DNA from: Candidatus Krumholzibacteriota bacterium | GTDB lineage: Bacteria; Krumholzibacteriota; Krumholzibacteriia; JACNKJ01 | Assembly (NCBI GenBank): GCA_016933175.1 | Contig: JAFGBK010000015.1 | Coordinates: 1-46,894, forward strand | Length of the DNA: 46,894 bases | Direction: 5' to 3' | Shown here: positions 33,296 to 42,427 of the stretch, piece by piece | Position numbering within the stretch: the first letter of the stretch is position 1 | How the letters are laid out: each line of letters starts with the position of its first letter | Program-made: the position numbers and the translations under genes | Notes under the pieces: generated by a model | What the model was told of the DNA's origin: nothing | The model's database searches: none | Seen by the model: only the letters and a program-made list of their open reading frames with translations

Positions 33296-33368
33296 TCATG
33301 AGGTCCCAACGGGTTGTCACGGCGGCGCCCAGGAACGGCGCGCGGGTGGTGACCAGCCGGCGGCGCCG

Positions 33369-34028
33369 CTAGGGCGCCATGCCGTCCAGGACGATCCGGA
33401 CGGCCAGGCGGGTCAACCGGCGGATGCCGCGTTCGGAGCGGCGCCCCTCCACGACGAGCAGGGCGTGCTGGCTGCGCGTCCGGCGGTCGGCGAGCAGCTG
33501 CTCGTCGATGAGCAGGGTGGCCAGGCCGTGCACCGTCGCCCAGCAAGCGTTGGCCAGATCCAGAGACGAACCCGCCTGGAGCAGGCCCAGGCGCTGGCAG
33601 GCCTCGATGGCGGCGATGACCTCGCCCAGCGCCGCCCTCGCCTCGCGACGCAAGCTCGGGGGGGCGGGCACGGGCAGGCCCTGGCCGCCGAACATGAGGC
33701 GGAAGCGGGCCGGATTGGACACGGCGAAGTCCACGTAGGCCAGGGCCATGCGTTCCAGGGCCTCGAGGCAGGCGGACTCGTCGCGTCCGACCGTGGCGCG
33801 CAGGCGGTCGCGCAGCTGCCGGAAGCCGTCCTCGGCGATGGCCGCCAGGAGGGCGCCCTTGCCGGCGAAGTGGCGGTAGGGCGCGCTGCGGGAAACCCCG
33901 ACGCTGTCGCTGAGGGCCCGCAGGGTCACCGCCGCCACGCCGCCCCGCTCCAGGAAACGGTTCGCCGCCTCGAGCAACGAGGCGCGGAGGTTGCCGTGGT
34001 GGTAGCCTTGCTTGCGTTTCTTCGCCAT
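33369..34028 (-). CDS. TetR-family transcriptional repressor
   Basis: A 219-aa regulator. The N-terminal HTH is clear (VTLRALSDSVGVSRSAPYRHFAGKG, about residues 33-57). The C-terminal ligand domain (about 75-215) matches the WHG/TetR_C type with CWATVHGLATLLIDEQLL (about 160). It is transcribed divergently from the radical SAM gene, and two operator-like palindromes (34054-34068, 34079-34097) lie between them, so it most likely represses both genes until a small hydrophobic effector binds. ATG 34026-34028 has no strong RBS; the other in-frame ATGs upstream lie inside the operators. Confidence 0.9.
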   Translation of the reverse strand: MAKKRKQGYHHGNLRASLLEAANRFLERGGVAAVTLRALSDSVGVSRSAPYRHFAGKGALLAAIAEDGFRQLRDRLRATVGRDESACLEALERMALAYVDFAVSNPARFRLMFGGQGLPVPAPPSLRREARAALGEVIAAIEACQRLGLLQAGSSLDLANACWATVHGLATLLIDEQLLADRRTRSQHALLVVEGRRSERGIRRLTRLAVRIVLDGMAP

Positions 34029-34053
34029 GATGCTCGGCAGGATGGCTAAGAAA

Positions 34054-34068
34054 GTTGACATTGTCAAC
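34054..34068. promoter_or_regulatory. TetR operator 1 (on the -35 box)
   Basis: Perfect inverted repeat GTTGAC-att-GTCAAC. Both strands contain TTGACA; the plus-strand copy (34055-34060) is the -35 of the radical SAM promoter, and the minus-strand copy (34067-34062) is a possible -35 for tetR, though its -10 (CATCCT, 34044-34039) is weak. Its centre is 27 bases from operator 2. Confidence 0.8.
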
Positions 34069-34083
34069 ATTCGCGGTTATGTT
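34055..34083 (+). promoter_or_regulatory. sigma70 promoter of the radical SAM gene
   Basis: TTGACA (34055-34060, exact consensus), 17-base spacer, TATGTT (34078-34083; 4 of 6). Start site near 34090, giving a leader of about 75 bases before ATG 34164. Each hexamer lies inside one palindromic operator. Confidence 0.75.
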
Positions 34084-34097
34084 AACGACGTTAACAT
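34079..34097. promoter_or_regulatory. TetR operator 2 (on the -10 box)
   Basis: Perfect inverted repeat ATGTTAAC-gac-GTTAACAT. It shares the GTTRAC-N3-GTYAAC core with operator 1 and covers the -10 hexamer of the radical SAM promoter. Confidence 0.8.
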
Positions 34098-34163
34098 TGC
34101 CGCGCCGATAGCGACCGGGCATATCTATATCCGGATCGTGCGGCCGGCGGAAGTGAGACGTAC

Positions 34164-35639
34164 ATGAAGATCCTGCTCGTGAATCCCGCGACTCCCGTCA
34201 CCTTCTACAGCTTCGACCATGCCCTGCCCTTCGTGTCGAAGCGGTCCAACTCGCCGCCCCTGGGACTGGCCACCGTGGCGGCCATGCTGCCCGGCGACTG
34301 GCCGGCGCGCCTGGTGGACCTGAACCTGGGCCCGCTGCGCGACGAGGACCTGATCTGGGCCGACCTCGTCTTCCTGACGGGGATGGACATCCAGCGCCGC
34401 TCCTTCGAGAAGGTCGTCCAGAGCTGCAACCAGCTCGGCGTGCGCGTGGTGGCCGGCGGTCCCCTGGTGACCGCCCAGCACGACACGCTGGCAGGGGTGC
34501 AGCACCTCGTCCTGGGCGAGGCGGAGCAGACACTGCCGTCCTTCCTGGCGGACCTGGCAGCCGGGCAGGCGAAGCCGCTCTACCGCTCCGACGCCTTCCC
34601 CGACATCGCGTCCTCGCCGGTGCCCCGCTGGGAGCTGCTCGACCTGCGCAAGTACGCCGTCATGAACGTCCAGTACTCGCGGGGCTGCCCCTACGACTGC
34701 GAGTTCTGCACCATCCCCCAGCTCAACGGGCGGCGGCCCCGCACCAAGAGCTGGCCCCAGCTGCGGGCGGAGCTGGACGCCCTGCACAGCCTCGGCTGGC
34801 ACGGCGGCGTCTTCATCGTGGACGACAACTTCATCGGCAACCGGCGCAAGCTCCGGTCGGACATCCTGCCGGCCCTCGGCGAGTGGTCGCGGCGCCGGCG
34901 ACACCCCTTCGACTTCACCACCGAGGTCTCCATCGACCTGGCGGACGACGAGGAGCTGGTGCGGCTGATGGTGGCGGCCGGCTTCGAGAACGTCTTCATC
35001 GGCATCGAGACGCCCAACGACGAGAGCCTGGCTGAGTGCGGCAAGAACCAGAACCGGCGGCGGGACCTGCTGGCGTCGGTGCGCAGCCTCCAGCGGCAGG
35101 GTCTGCAGGTGTCGGCCGGCTTCATCCTGGGCTTCGACCACGACCCGCCCGAGATCTTCCAGCGCCTGGCCGGCTTCATCCAGCAGTCCGGCATCGTCAC
35201 GGCCATGGTGGGGCTGCTCAACGCCCCGCGCGGGACGCGCCTGTTCGAGCGCCTGAAGGCCGAGAAGCGCCTGCTGGGCAGCATCAGCGGGGACAACACG
35301 GACGGCAGCACGAACTTCCTGCCGCGCATGAGCATGGAGAAGCTGCAGCAAGGCTACCGGCGCGTGCTGGACGGCATCTACTCGCCGCGCGCCTACTACG
35401 CGCGCCTGCGGACCTTCCTGCGCGAGTACCGGCCGCCGGCGAGACGGCAGCGCGTCCGCTTCGCCGACGTGAAGTCCCTGGTCAAGGTGATGTGGGTGCT
35501 GGGTCTGACGGAGCGCGGGCGGCGCCACTTCTGGCATCTCTTCTTCTACAGCCTGGCCCGCTGTCCGGCCAAGTTCTCGGTCGCCATGACCCTGGCCGTC
35601 TACGGCTACCACTTCCGCCGCGTCGCGGCTCAGGCCTAG
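34164..35639 (+). CDS. B12-binding radical SAM protein (DUF4070 type)
   Basis: A 491-aa enzyme. An N-terminal cobalamin-binding Rossmann domain (about 1-130: NSPPLGLATVAAML, LTGMDIQRRSF, VVAGGPLVT) precedes the radical SAM domain with the 4Fe-4S motif SRGCPYDCEFC (Cys175, Cys179, Cys182), then VDDNFIGNR (about 215), FIGIETPN (about 275) and a C-terminal DUF4070-like helix region (LLNAPRGTRLFERLK onward). Family members methylate unactivated carbons or remodel lipids; the hopanoid C-2 methylase HpnP has the same layout, but nothing here fixes the substrate. Control by the divergent TetR fits an inducible lipid or small-molecule modification. No hopanoid or isoprenoid gene is in the window to confirm this. 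Confidence 0.9.
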   Translation: MKILLVNPATPVTFYSFDHALPFVSKRSNSPPLGLATVAAMLPGDWPARLVDLNLGPLRDEDLIWADLVFLTGMDIQRRSFEKVVQSCNQLGVRVVAGGPLVTAQHDTLAGVQHLVLGEAEQTLPSFLADLAAGQAKPLYRSDAFPDIASSPVPRWELLDLRKYAVMNVQYSRGCPYDCEFCTIPQLNGRRPRTKSWPQLRAELDALHSLGWHGGVFIVDDNFIGNRRKLRSDILPALGEWSRRRRHPFDFTTEVSIDLADDEELVRLMVAAGFENVFIGIETPNDESLAECGKNQNRRRDLLASVRSLQRQGLQVSAGFILGFDHDPPEIFQRLAGFIQQSGIVTAMVGLLNAPRGTRLFERLKAEKRLLGSISGDNTDGSTNFLPRMSMEKLQQGYRRVLDGIYSPRAYYARLRTFLREYRPPARRQRVRFADVKSLVKVMWVLGLTERGRRHFWHLFFYSLARCPAKFSVAMTLAVYGYHFRRVAAQA

Positions 35640-35732
35640 CCGGCGGGCGCCGGGGCGCGCCGGCGTCCAGGCGGGCCGCCGCGCGCTGACGAACGAGCGC
35701 ACCGGCGCCAGGGCGGGCCGGCGCGCGGCCGC

Positions 35733-37415
<1,683 letters not shown>

Positions 37416-37463
37416 GCCGCCTCGCCTCCGTGGCTGGGTCTCCCGCCGGGCGGGATACGGAAC

Positions 37464-37497
37464 GGAAAGCGCCTCCCCCACGATGCGGAGGAGGCGC
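37464..37497 (-). terminator. terminator of the tRNA-Gln/tRNA-Glu operon
   Basis: GCGCCTCC (37469-37476) pairs with GGAGGCGC (37490-37497), 13-base loop with further pairing possible. On the minus strand it is followed by TTTCCGTT. It sits between tRNA-Glu and glnS, so the tRNA transcript can end before glnS. Confidence 0.7.
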
Positions 37498-37502
37498 CCG
37501 GG

Positions 37503-37577
37503 TAGCCCCTAGGGGATTCGAACCCCTGTTACCGGATCGAGAATCCGACGTCCTAGGCCAGGCTAGACGAAGGGGCC
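37503..37577 (-). tRNA. tRNA-Glu (anticodon CTC)
   Basis: Full cloverleaf: acceptor GGCCCCT/AGGGGCT, D-stem, anticodon stem TCGGA/TCCGG with loop TTCTCGA (anticodon CTC), T-stem AGGGG/CCCCT with TTCGAAT loop. It is close to E. coli tRNA-Glu through the D and T arms. Odd points: the terminal acceptor pair is G1-U72 and the discriminator is A; the 3' CCA is not encoded (CCC follows). It decodes GAG. Confidence 0.92.
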
Positions 37578-37583
37578 ATGGAA

Positions 37584-37607
37584 CGCCCGCGGACAGGACC
37601 GCGGGCG
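37584..37607. repeat. hairpin between the two tRNA genes
   Basis: CGCCCGCGG-6 bases-CCGCGGGCG, nine perfect base pairs filling the 32-base spacer between tRNA-Glu and tRNA-Gln. Probably a processing or stabilising structure in the shared precursor; it lacks a T-run so it need not terminate. Confidence 0.6.
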
Positions 37608-37609
37608 GG

Positions 37610-37680
37610 TTGCCCGGCAAGGATTCGAACCTCGATAAACGGAACCAGAATCCGTTGTCCTGCCATTAGACGACCGGGCA
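37610..37680 (-). tRNA. tRNA-Gln (anticodon CTG)
   Basis: Cloverleaf: acceptor TGCCCGG/CCGGGCA, anticodon stem ACGGA/TCCGT with loop TTCTGGT (anticodon CTG), T-arm with TTCGAAT loop, U1-A72 as in bacterial tRNA-Gln. 3' CCA not encoded. Decodes CAG. Immediately beside the gene for its own synthetase cluster (glnS, gltX). Confidence 0.93.
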
Positions 37681-37693
37681 CTGACGAGCACGG

Positions 37694-37722
37694 AATCTAG
37701 CAGCTAACTCCCCCGTTCGCAA
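37694..37722 (-). promoter_or_regulatory. promoter of the tRNA-Gln/tRNA-Glu operon
   Basis: On the minus strand TTGCGA (37722-37717), exactly 17 bases, then TAGATT (37699-37694). The predicted start is 5-8 bases before the tRNA-Gln 5' end at 37680, typical of stable RNA operons. Confidence 0.75.
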
Positions 37723-37755
37723 GACCCTGCGCGCACAACGCCGCCCGGTCGCGGG

Positions 37756-39210
37756 TCAGCCCTCCCAGCCCCGCCCCGTCAGGCGGGCCCGCGTCAGATC
37801 GCTCCCAAGCAGCTCGCAAACACTAAAGATGTCAGGGCTTACGGACCGGCCGGTCACCGCCACGCGCAGCGGGTGGATCAGCGCCGCCGCCTCGATCCCC
37901 ATGGCCTCGGCCCGCTCGCGCAGGGCGGCCTCGATGGCGCCGGCCTCCCAGGGCGCGACGCCCGCCAGGCGTCCGGCCAGGTCCGCCAGGCGTCCGGCGG
38001 CCTCGCCGCCCAGATGCTCGGCCACGGCCTCGGGATCGTAGTCCGGCCGCTCGCGGAAGAAGTGGCCCAGGCGCTCGGCGGCCTCGGGCCAGCTCTTGAT
38101 GCGCTTGCCCATGAGGCCGACCAGGGCGGCGAGGCGCGGCCGGATCGCGTCCAGGGGCGGCAGCGCCAGGCCCTGCCCGGTCAGGAAGGCGTGGATGCCC
38201 GCCGCCTTCTCGTCGTCCGAGAGCCGGGTGAAGTGCTCGCCGCTGAGCCAGGCCAGCTTGTCGGGGTCGAAGACCGACGGGTTGCTGCCCACGCGCTTGA
38301 GGCTGAAGGCCTCCACCAGCTTCCGCGGCGTGAACAGCTCCGTCTTGCCGTCGAGGCTCCAGCCCAGCAGGGCCAGGTAGTTCATCATGCCGGCCGGCAG
38401 GATGCCCTGCTTCTCGAACTCCTGGACGCTGGTGGCGCCGTGGCGCTTGGACAGGCGCGTCTTGTCGGCGCCCAGGATCATGGGCAGGTGGGCGAACTTG
38501 GGCAGCTTGTAGCCCAGCGCCTGGTAGAGCAGCACGTGCCGCGGCGAGTTGCTGATGTGGTCGTCGCCGCGGATGACGTGCGTGATGCCCATGGCGTCGT
38601 CGTCCACCACCACGGCGAAGTTGTAGGTGGGCAGCCCGTCGCCCTTGACGAGGACGAAGTCCTCCAGCAGCTCGTTGCGGAAGGCCATCTTGCCGCGGAT
38701 CACGTCGAAGAGCAGGGTCTCGCCCTCGTCGGGGCTGCGGAAGCGGATGACGTGGGGCTCGCCGGCGGCCACGCGCCGGGCGGCCTCGCCGGGCGGGATG
38801 CGCCCGCAGCGGCCGTCGTAGTTGGGGTCGCGGCCGGCGGCCCGCTCGGCCTCGCGGATGGCCTCCACCGCCTCGGGCGCGCAGAAGCAGGGGTAGGCCC
38901 CGCCCTCGGCCACGAGGCGCGCCGCCTCGGCCTGGTACAGCTCCCGCCGCTCGCTCTGGAAGTAGGGCGCGTGGGGGCCGCCAACATCGGGGCCCTCGTC
39001 CCAGTCCAGGCCCAGCCAGCGCAGGCCCTCCAGGATGCCGCGCACGGACTCCTCGCTGCTGCGCGCCGCGTCCGTGTCCTCGATGCGCAGGATGAAGGCG
39101 CCGCCTGTCTTGCGGGCGTAGAGCCAGTTGTAGAGGGCCGTGCGGGCGCCGCCCACGTGGAGGTGTCCCGTGGGGCTGGGGGCGAAGCGCACGCGGATGC
39201 CGTCGCTCAT
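37756..39210 (-). CDS. gltX: glutamyl-tRNA synthetase
   Basis: Attaches glutamate to tRNA-Glu. The 484-aa class I enzyme starts MSDGIRVRFAPSPTGHLHVGG (HIGH variant at 18-21), carries LRIEDTD (about 41), a Cys-rich insert (CFCAPE ... YDGRCGRIP, about 108-140) that could bind zinc, YNFAVVVDDDAMGITHVIRGDDH (about 195-215), and a KMSKS-type loop TRLSKRHG (about 253), then a helical anticodon-binding half. Length fits discriminating GluRS enzymes; with GlnRS present it should charge only tRNA-Glu. AAAGGA precedes ATG 39210. Adjacent to its tRNA and to glnS. Confidence 0.97.
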   Translation of the reverse strand: MSDGIRVRFAPSPTGHLHVGGARTALYNWLYARKTGGAFILRIEDTDAARSSEESVRGILEGLRWLGLDWDEGPDVGGPHAPYFQSERRELYQAEAARLVAEGGAYPCFCAPEAVEAIREAERAAGRDPNYDGRCGRIPPGEAARRVAAGEPHVIRFRSPDEGETLLFDVIRGKMAFRNELLEDFVLVKGDGLPTYNFAVVVDDDAMGITHVIRGDDHISNSPRHVLLYQALGYKLPKFAHLPMILGADKTRLSKRHGATSVQEFEKQGILPAGMMNYLALLGWSLDGKTELFTPRKLVEAFSLKRVGSNPSVFDPDKLAWLSGEHFTRLSDDEKAAGIHAFLTGQGLALPPLDAIRPRLAALVGLMGKRIKSWPEAAERLGHFFRERPDYDPEAVAEHLGGEAAGRLADLAGRLAGVAPWEAGAIEAALRERAEAMGIEAAALIHPLRVAVTGRSVSPDIFSVCELLGSDLTRARLTGRGWEG

Positions 39211-39240
39211 GCCGGTCCTTTCGGCGGCGGGGAAGGCGGG

Positions 39241-39261
39241 CGCCCGGCGTCCCGCCGGGCG
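39241..39261. terminator. possible hairpin between gltX and the next gene
   Basis: CGCCCGGC-5 bases-GCCGGGCG, 8-bp stem, 12 bases past the stop of the 39274-40305 gene (minus strand). No T-run, so termination is weak or rho-assisted. Confidence 0.4.
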
Positions 39262-39273
39262 GAGCGCCGCGCC

Positions 39274-40301
39274 CTACCAGGGCTCGTGAGCGGCCACCAG
39301 CTCGTCGGGACCCATGCCGTAGACCCGCCGCACCGCGTCCGCGAAGGACAGGGCCGGGTCGGCCGCCATGGTCTCGACGAGGGTCTTGAAGGTCTGCAGG
39401 CCGGACTGCGTGATGATCGCCTCCGCCAGCCGGTAGGCCCGCCAGAAGGCGATGCGGCTGCGGCAGCGCTCCTCCTCGAAGCCGCCGGGCCGCGCCACCT
39501 CCCGCATCATCAGCTCCCGGTCGCGGAAAAGCTCCAGGTCGCGGACCATGGTGGCCTGGTCCACCTCCACGTTCCGGTCGCGGCGCAGCACGTCTACCTG
39601 CCCCTCCAGCACCCAGCCCTCGCCGCCGATGAAGGCGCCGGCGCCGTAGACGAGCCAGTAGGGTAGGCGGTCGCCGGTCAGCCGGCGCAGGTGCCACTCC
39701 AGGGCCAGGTGGGTCATGCTCTCCATGCAGATGCCGCGCGCCGTGATGGCGGAGATGGGCTGCATGACGATGGTGTCGCCCCGCACGTCGCCGGGCATCC
39801 ACCAGGGCAGGCCGTACTCGAGGCCGTAGGCCTTCATGTCGAAGGGCACCTGCAGGGGGATGGGCGCGGGGGCCTCCCAGCCCAGGCGGTCCTTGATGGC
39901 GAAGTGGGCGAAGTCGCCGTACTCGGCGAAGCTGGCCGCCACCTTGCGCGGCACGTAGGGGCTGAAGCGGATGTCGAAGAACTCGGTGACGATGCGGTCA
40001 TCGGTGATCAGGGGCTCCGGGCGCGGGTCGCCCTCCTGCCAGGTCATGACGGTCTTCCAGCCGTAGCCCAGGGGCACGCGGTCGTCCCGGCGGGCCTCGG
40101 CCCGCGCCGCGGCCTCCGCCTGGTCGCCCGGCTTGAGCACGCCGCGGTAGCGCAGCTGCACGCCCTGCTCGGTGGTGAAGGTGGTGTCCACGACGGCGCC
40201 CTCGTCCTGGGCGGCGGCGGGCGGGACGGACAGGGCCAGGACGGCGGCCAGGGCTGGCAGGGCCTGTGCCGCGCGCAGGATGCCGCGGGTGAGACGCTTC
40301 G

Positions 40302-40305
<4 letters not shown>
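39274..40305 (-). CDS. exported peptidase-MA-like protein with degenerate motif
   Basis: A 343-aa protein with a signal peptide (LTRGILRAAQALPALAAVLALSVPPAAAQ, cleavage near residue 33). The fold pattern resembles peptidase MA/basic secretory proteases: a MTHLALEWHLRRLTGDRLPYWLVYGAGAFIGGEGWV stretch (about 200-235) sits where these have H-E-x-x-H followed by P-x-W-L-x-E-G-x-A. Here the first His is not followed by Glu and the E-G is A-G, so zinc-protease activity is unlikely. The rest (VPFDMKAYGLEYGLPWW, FARKLG-like helices) gives no further clue. The start ATG 40303-40305 overlaps the ilvC stop as ATGA and has GGAGGAAG as RBS. Function unknown. Confidence 0.8.
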
Positions 40306-41300
<995 letters not shown>

Positions 41301-41410
41301 GGACCTTCTCTAACAAATGGCCGGGTGGGGCGCAAGGCGCGCCGGCTCTTTCCCCCTGTTTTCCAAGGGTTTGGCGAGTCCGGGGCGGCTCGGGCGAGGA
41401 CCGGCCGGTA

Positions 41411-41439
41411 TTGACTTTGGGCCGGAGCGTGGTTAGCCT
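41411..41439 (+). promoter_or_regulatory. promoter of the CAT-anticodon tRNA
   Basis: TTGACT (41411-41416), 17 bases, TAGCCT (41434-41439). The predicted start lies a few bases before the tRNA at 41450. Confidence 0.65.
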
Positions 41440-41449
41440 AGTGTGCGCT

Positions 41450-41523
41450 GGCGGCTTAGCTCAGCTGGTTAGAGCATCGGAATCATAATCCGAGTGTCCG
41501 GGGTTCGAGTCCCTGAGCCGCTA
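41450..41523 (+). tRNA. tRNA with CAT anticodon (elongator Met or Ile2)
   Basis: Cloverleaf: acceptor GGCGGCT/AGCCGCT (terminal G1-U72 wobble), D-stem GCTC/GAGC, anticodon stem TCGGA/TCCGA, loop ATCATAA with anticodon CAT, T-arm with TTCGAGT. It lacks initiator features (no C1-A72 mismatch, no GGG/CCC pairs in the anticodon stem). Elongator Met and lysidine-modified Ile2 tRNAs cannot be separated by eye. 3' CCA not encoded. Confidence 0.88.
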
Positions 41524-41530
41524 CCGTCAT

Positions 41531-41563
41531 GAAGAAGGCCGGCCCTTTAGGGTCGGCCTCTTC
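41531..41563 (+). terminator. terminator after the CAT tRNA
   Basis: A long hairpin: GAAGAAGGCCGGCCCT (41531-41546) pairs with AGGGTCGGCCTCTTC (41549-41563), about 14 pairs with one bulge and a loop of 2-4. It starts 7 bases after the tRNA 3' end and lacks a T-run. Confidence 0.6.
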
Positions 41564-41603
41564 GTCGCTCCCCACCCGTCCGGTACCCCGTGCCACGCCG
41601 CCC

Positions 41604-41633
41604 TTGCCGCTCAACGTCACATTGGTTTAAAAT
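41604..41633 (+). promoter_or_regulatory. promoter of the small secreted protein gene
   Basis: TTGCCG (41604-41609), 18-base spacer, TAAAAT (41628-41633; 5 of 6). A leader of about 140 bases then runs to the ATG at 41778. Confidence 0.6.
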
Positions 41634-41777
41634 GAAATGTGCAACCTCGCGTCGCGCGGCACATTCAACGCGCGCTACCGGATCGGGCGGCGGTCCCCTG
41701 CCCGCGAGCGACGCGCCAATCCCCAGCAGACAGGGCAGGAAGGGGCCCCTCCCGCGCTCCGGCAAGGAGTAACCGTT

Positions 41778-42317
41778 ATGAAACGTTTGAGAATCGCGAT
41801 CCTGGCCCTGGCGATCCTCTGCCTGGCCCTGCCCGCCTCGGCCGTCACGCGGACCCTGACCCTGGACTTCTGCCCCGTGGCGGGCCAGTGCGACACCGAG
41901 TGGACCGAGGGCAACTGCGCCCTGATGGCCGTCACCAGCGTCGCCGGCGACTGCGAGCCCGGCAATTGCTACTTCGCCGAGTTCGACAACGGCGTTCTGT
42001 ACGGGCTCTTCCTGACCTGCCGCCTGACCATCGATCTGAGAAACCTCGAGGGCATCCAGAGCATCGAGGTCGATCTCCAGGAGGGCTGGGCGACCGGCTG
42101 CACGCGGGCCTTCCTCTACGCGGGCGCCGCGCAGATCGACGCGGACTACAGCGCCGGCATGGGCGTCGACATGCTGACGCTGTCGGCGGGCGGCAGCCTG
42201 CCCACCCAGCTCGCGGTCTCGGGCCACGAGTGCGCCGTCTGGGAGATCCGCATCATCGGCGAAGACCTCACCCCCGCCGCCGGCGAGAGCTGGACGGCTG
42301 TCAAGTCGCTGTACTGA
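41778..42317 (+). CDS. small secreted hypothetical protein
   Basis: A 179-aa protein with a clear Sec signal peptide (RLRIAILALAILCLALPASA, cleavage near residue 22). The mature part is beta-rich with six cysteines (FCPVAGQCDTEW, NCALMAV, DCEPGNCYF, LTCRLTIDL, GCTRAFLY, HECAVWEIR), probably disulphide-bonded in the periplasm or outside. No family recognised. AAGGAG lies 8 bases before ATG 41778. It stands alone with its own promoter and terminator. Confidence 0.85.
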   Translation: MKRLRIAILALAILCLALPASAVTRTLTLDFCPVAGQCDTEWTEGNCALMAVTSVAGDCEPGNCYFAEFDNGVLYGLFLTCRLTIDLRNLEGIQSIEVDLQEGWATGCTRAFLYAGAAQIDADYSAGMGVDMLTLSAGGSLPTQLAVSGHECAVWEIRIIGEDLTPAAGESWTAVKSLY

Positions 42318-42346
42318 CGGACTCGAATCCGCCGCCATGAAGAAAC

Positions 42347-42376
42347 GGCGGGCGGGCACTCCTGCGCCCGCCCGCC
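42347..42376. terminator. bidirectional terminator
   Basis: GGCGGGCGGGC-8 bases-GCCCGCCCGCC, an 11-bp perfect stem between convergent genes. On the minus strand it is followed by GTTTCTTC, so it best serves the DUF5916 gene. Confidence 0.75.
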
Positions 42377-42427
42377 TCGTCGCTTCCAGCCGCCATGAAC
42401 ACCCGTTCCGCGCCGCCGGCCGGAAGT

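Noticed and set aside
37464-37497. T-box or riboswitch leader before glnS
   Set aside because: The only structure is a short stem with a T-tail; no T-box specifier loop or antiterminator is present, so a tRNA-operon terminator explains it better.
41637-41777. In-frame ATG upstream of the small secreted protein, starting at 41637
   Set aside because: It would put 47 residues of Arg/Pro-rich sequence before the signal peptide, and it overlaps the predicted transcription start.
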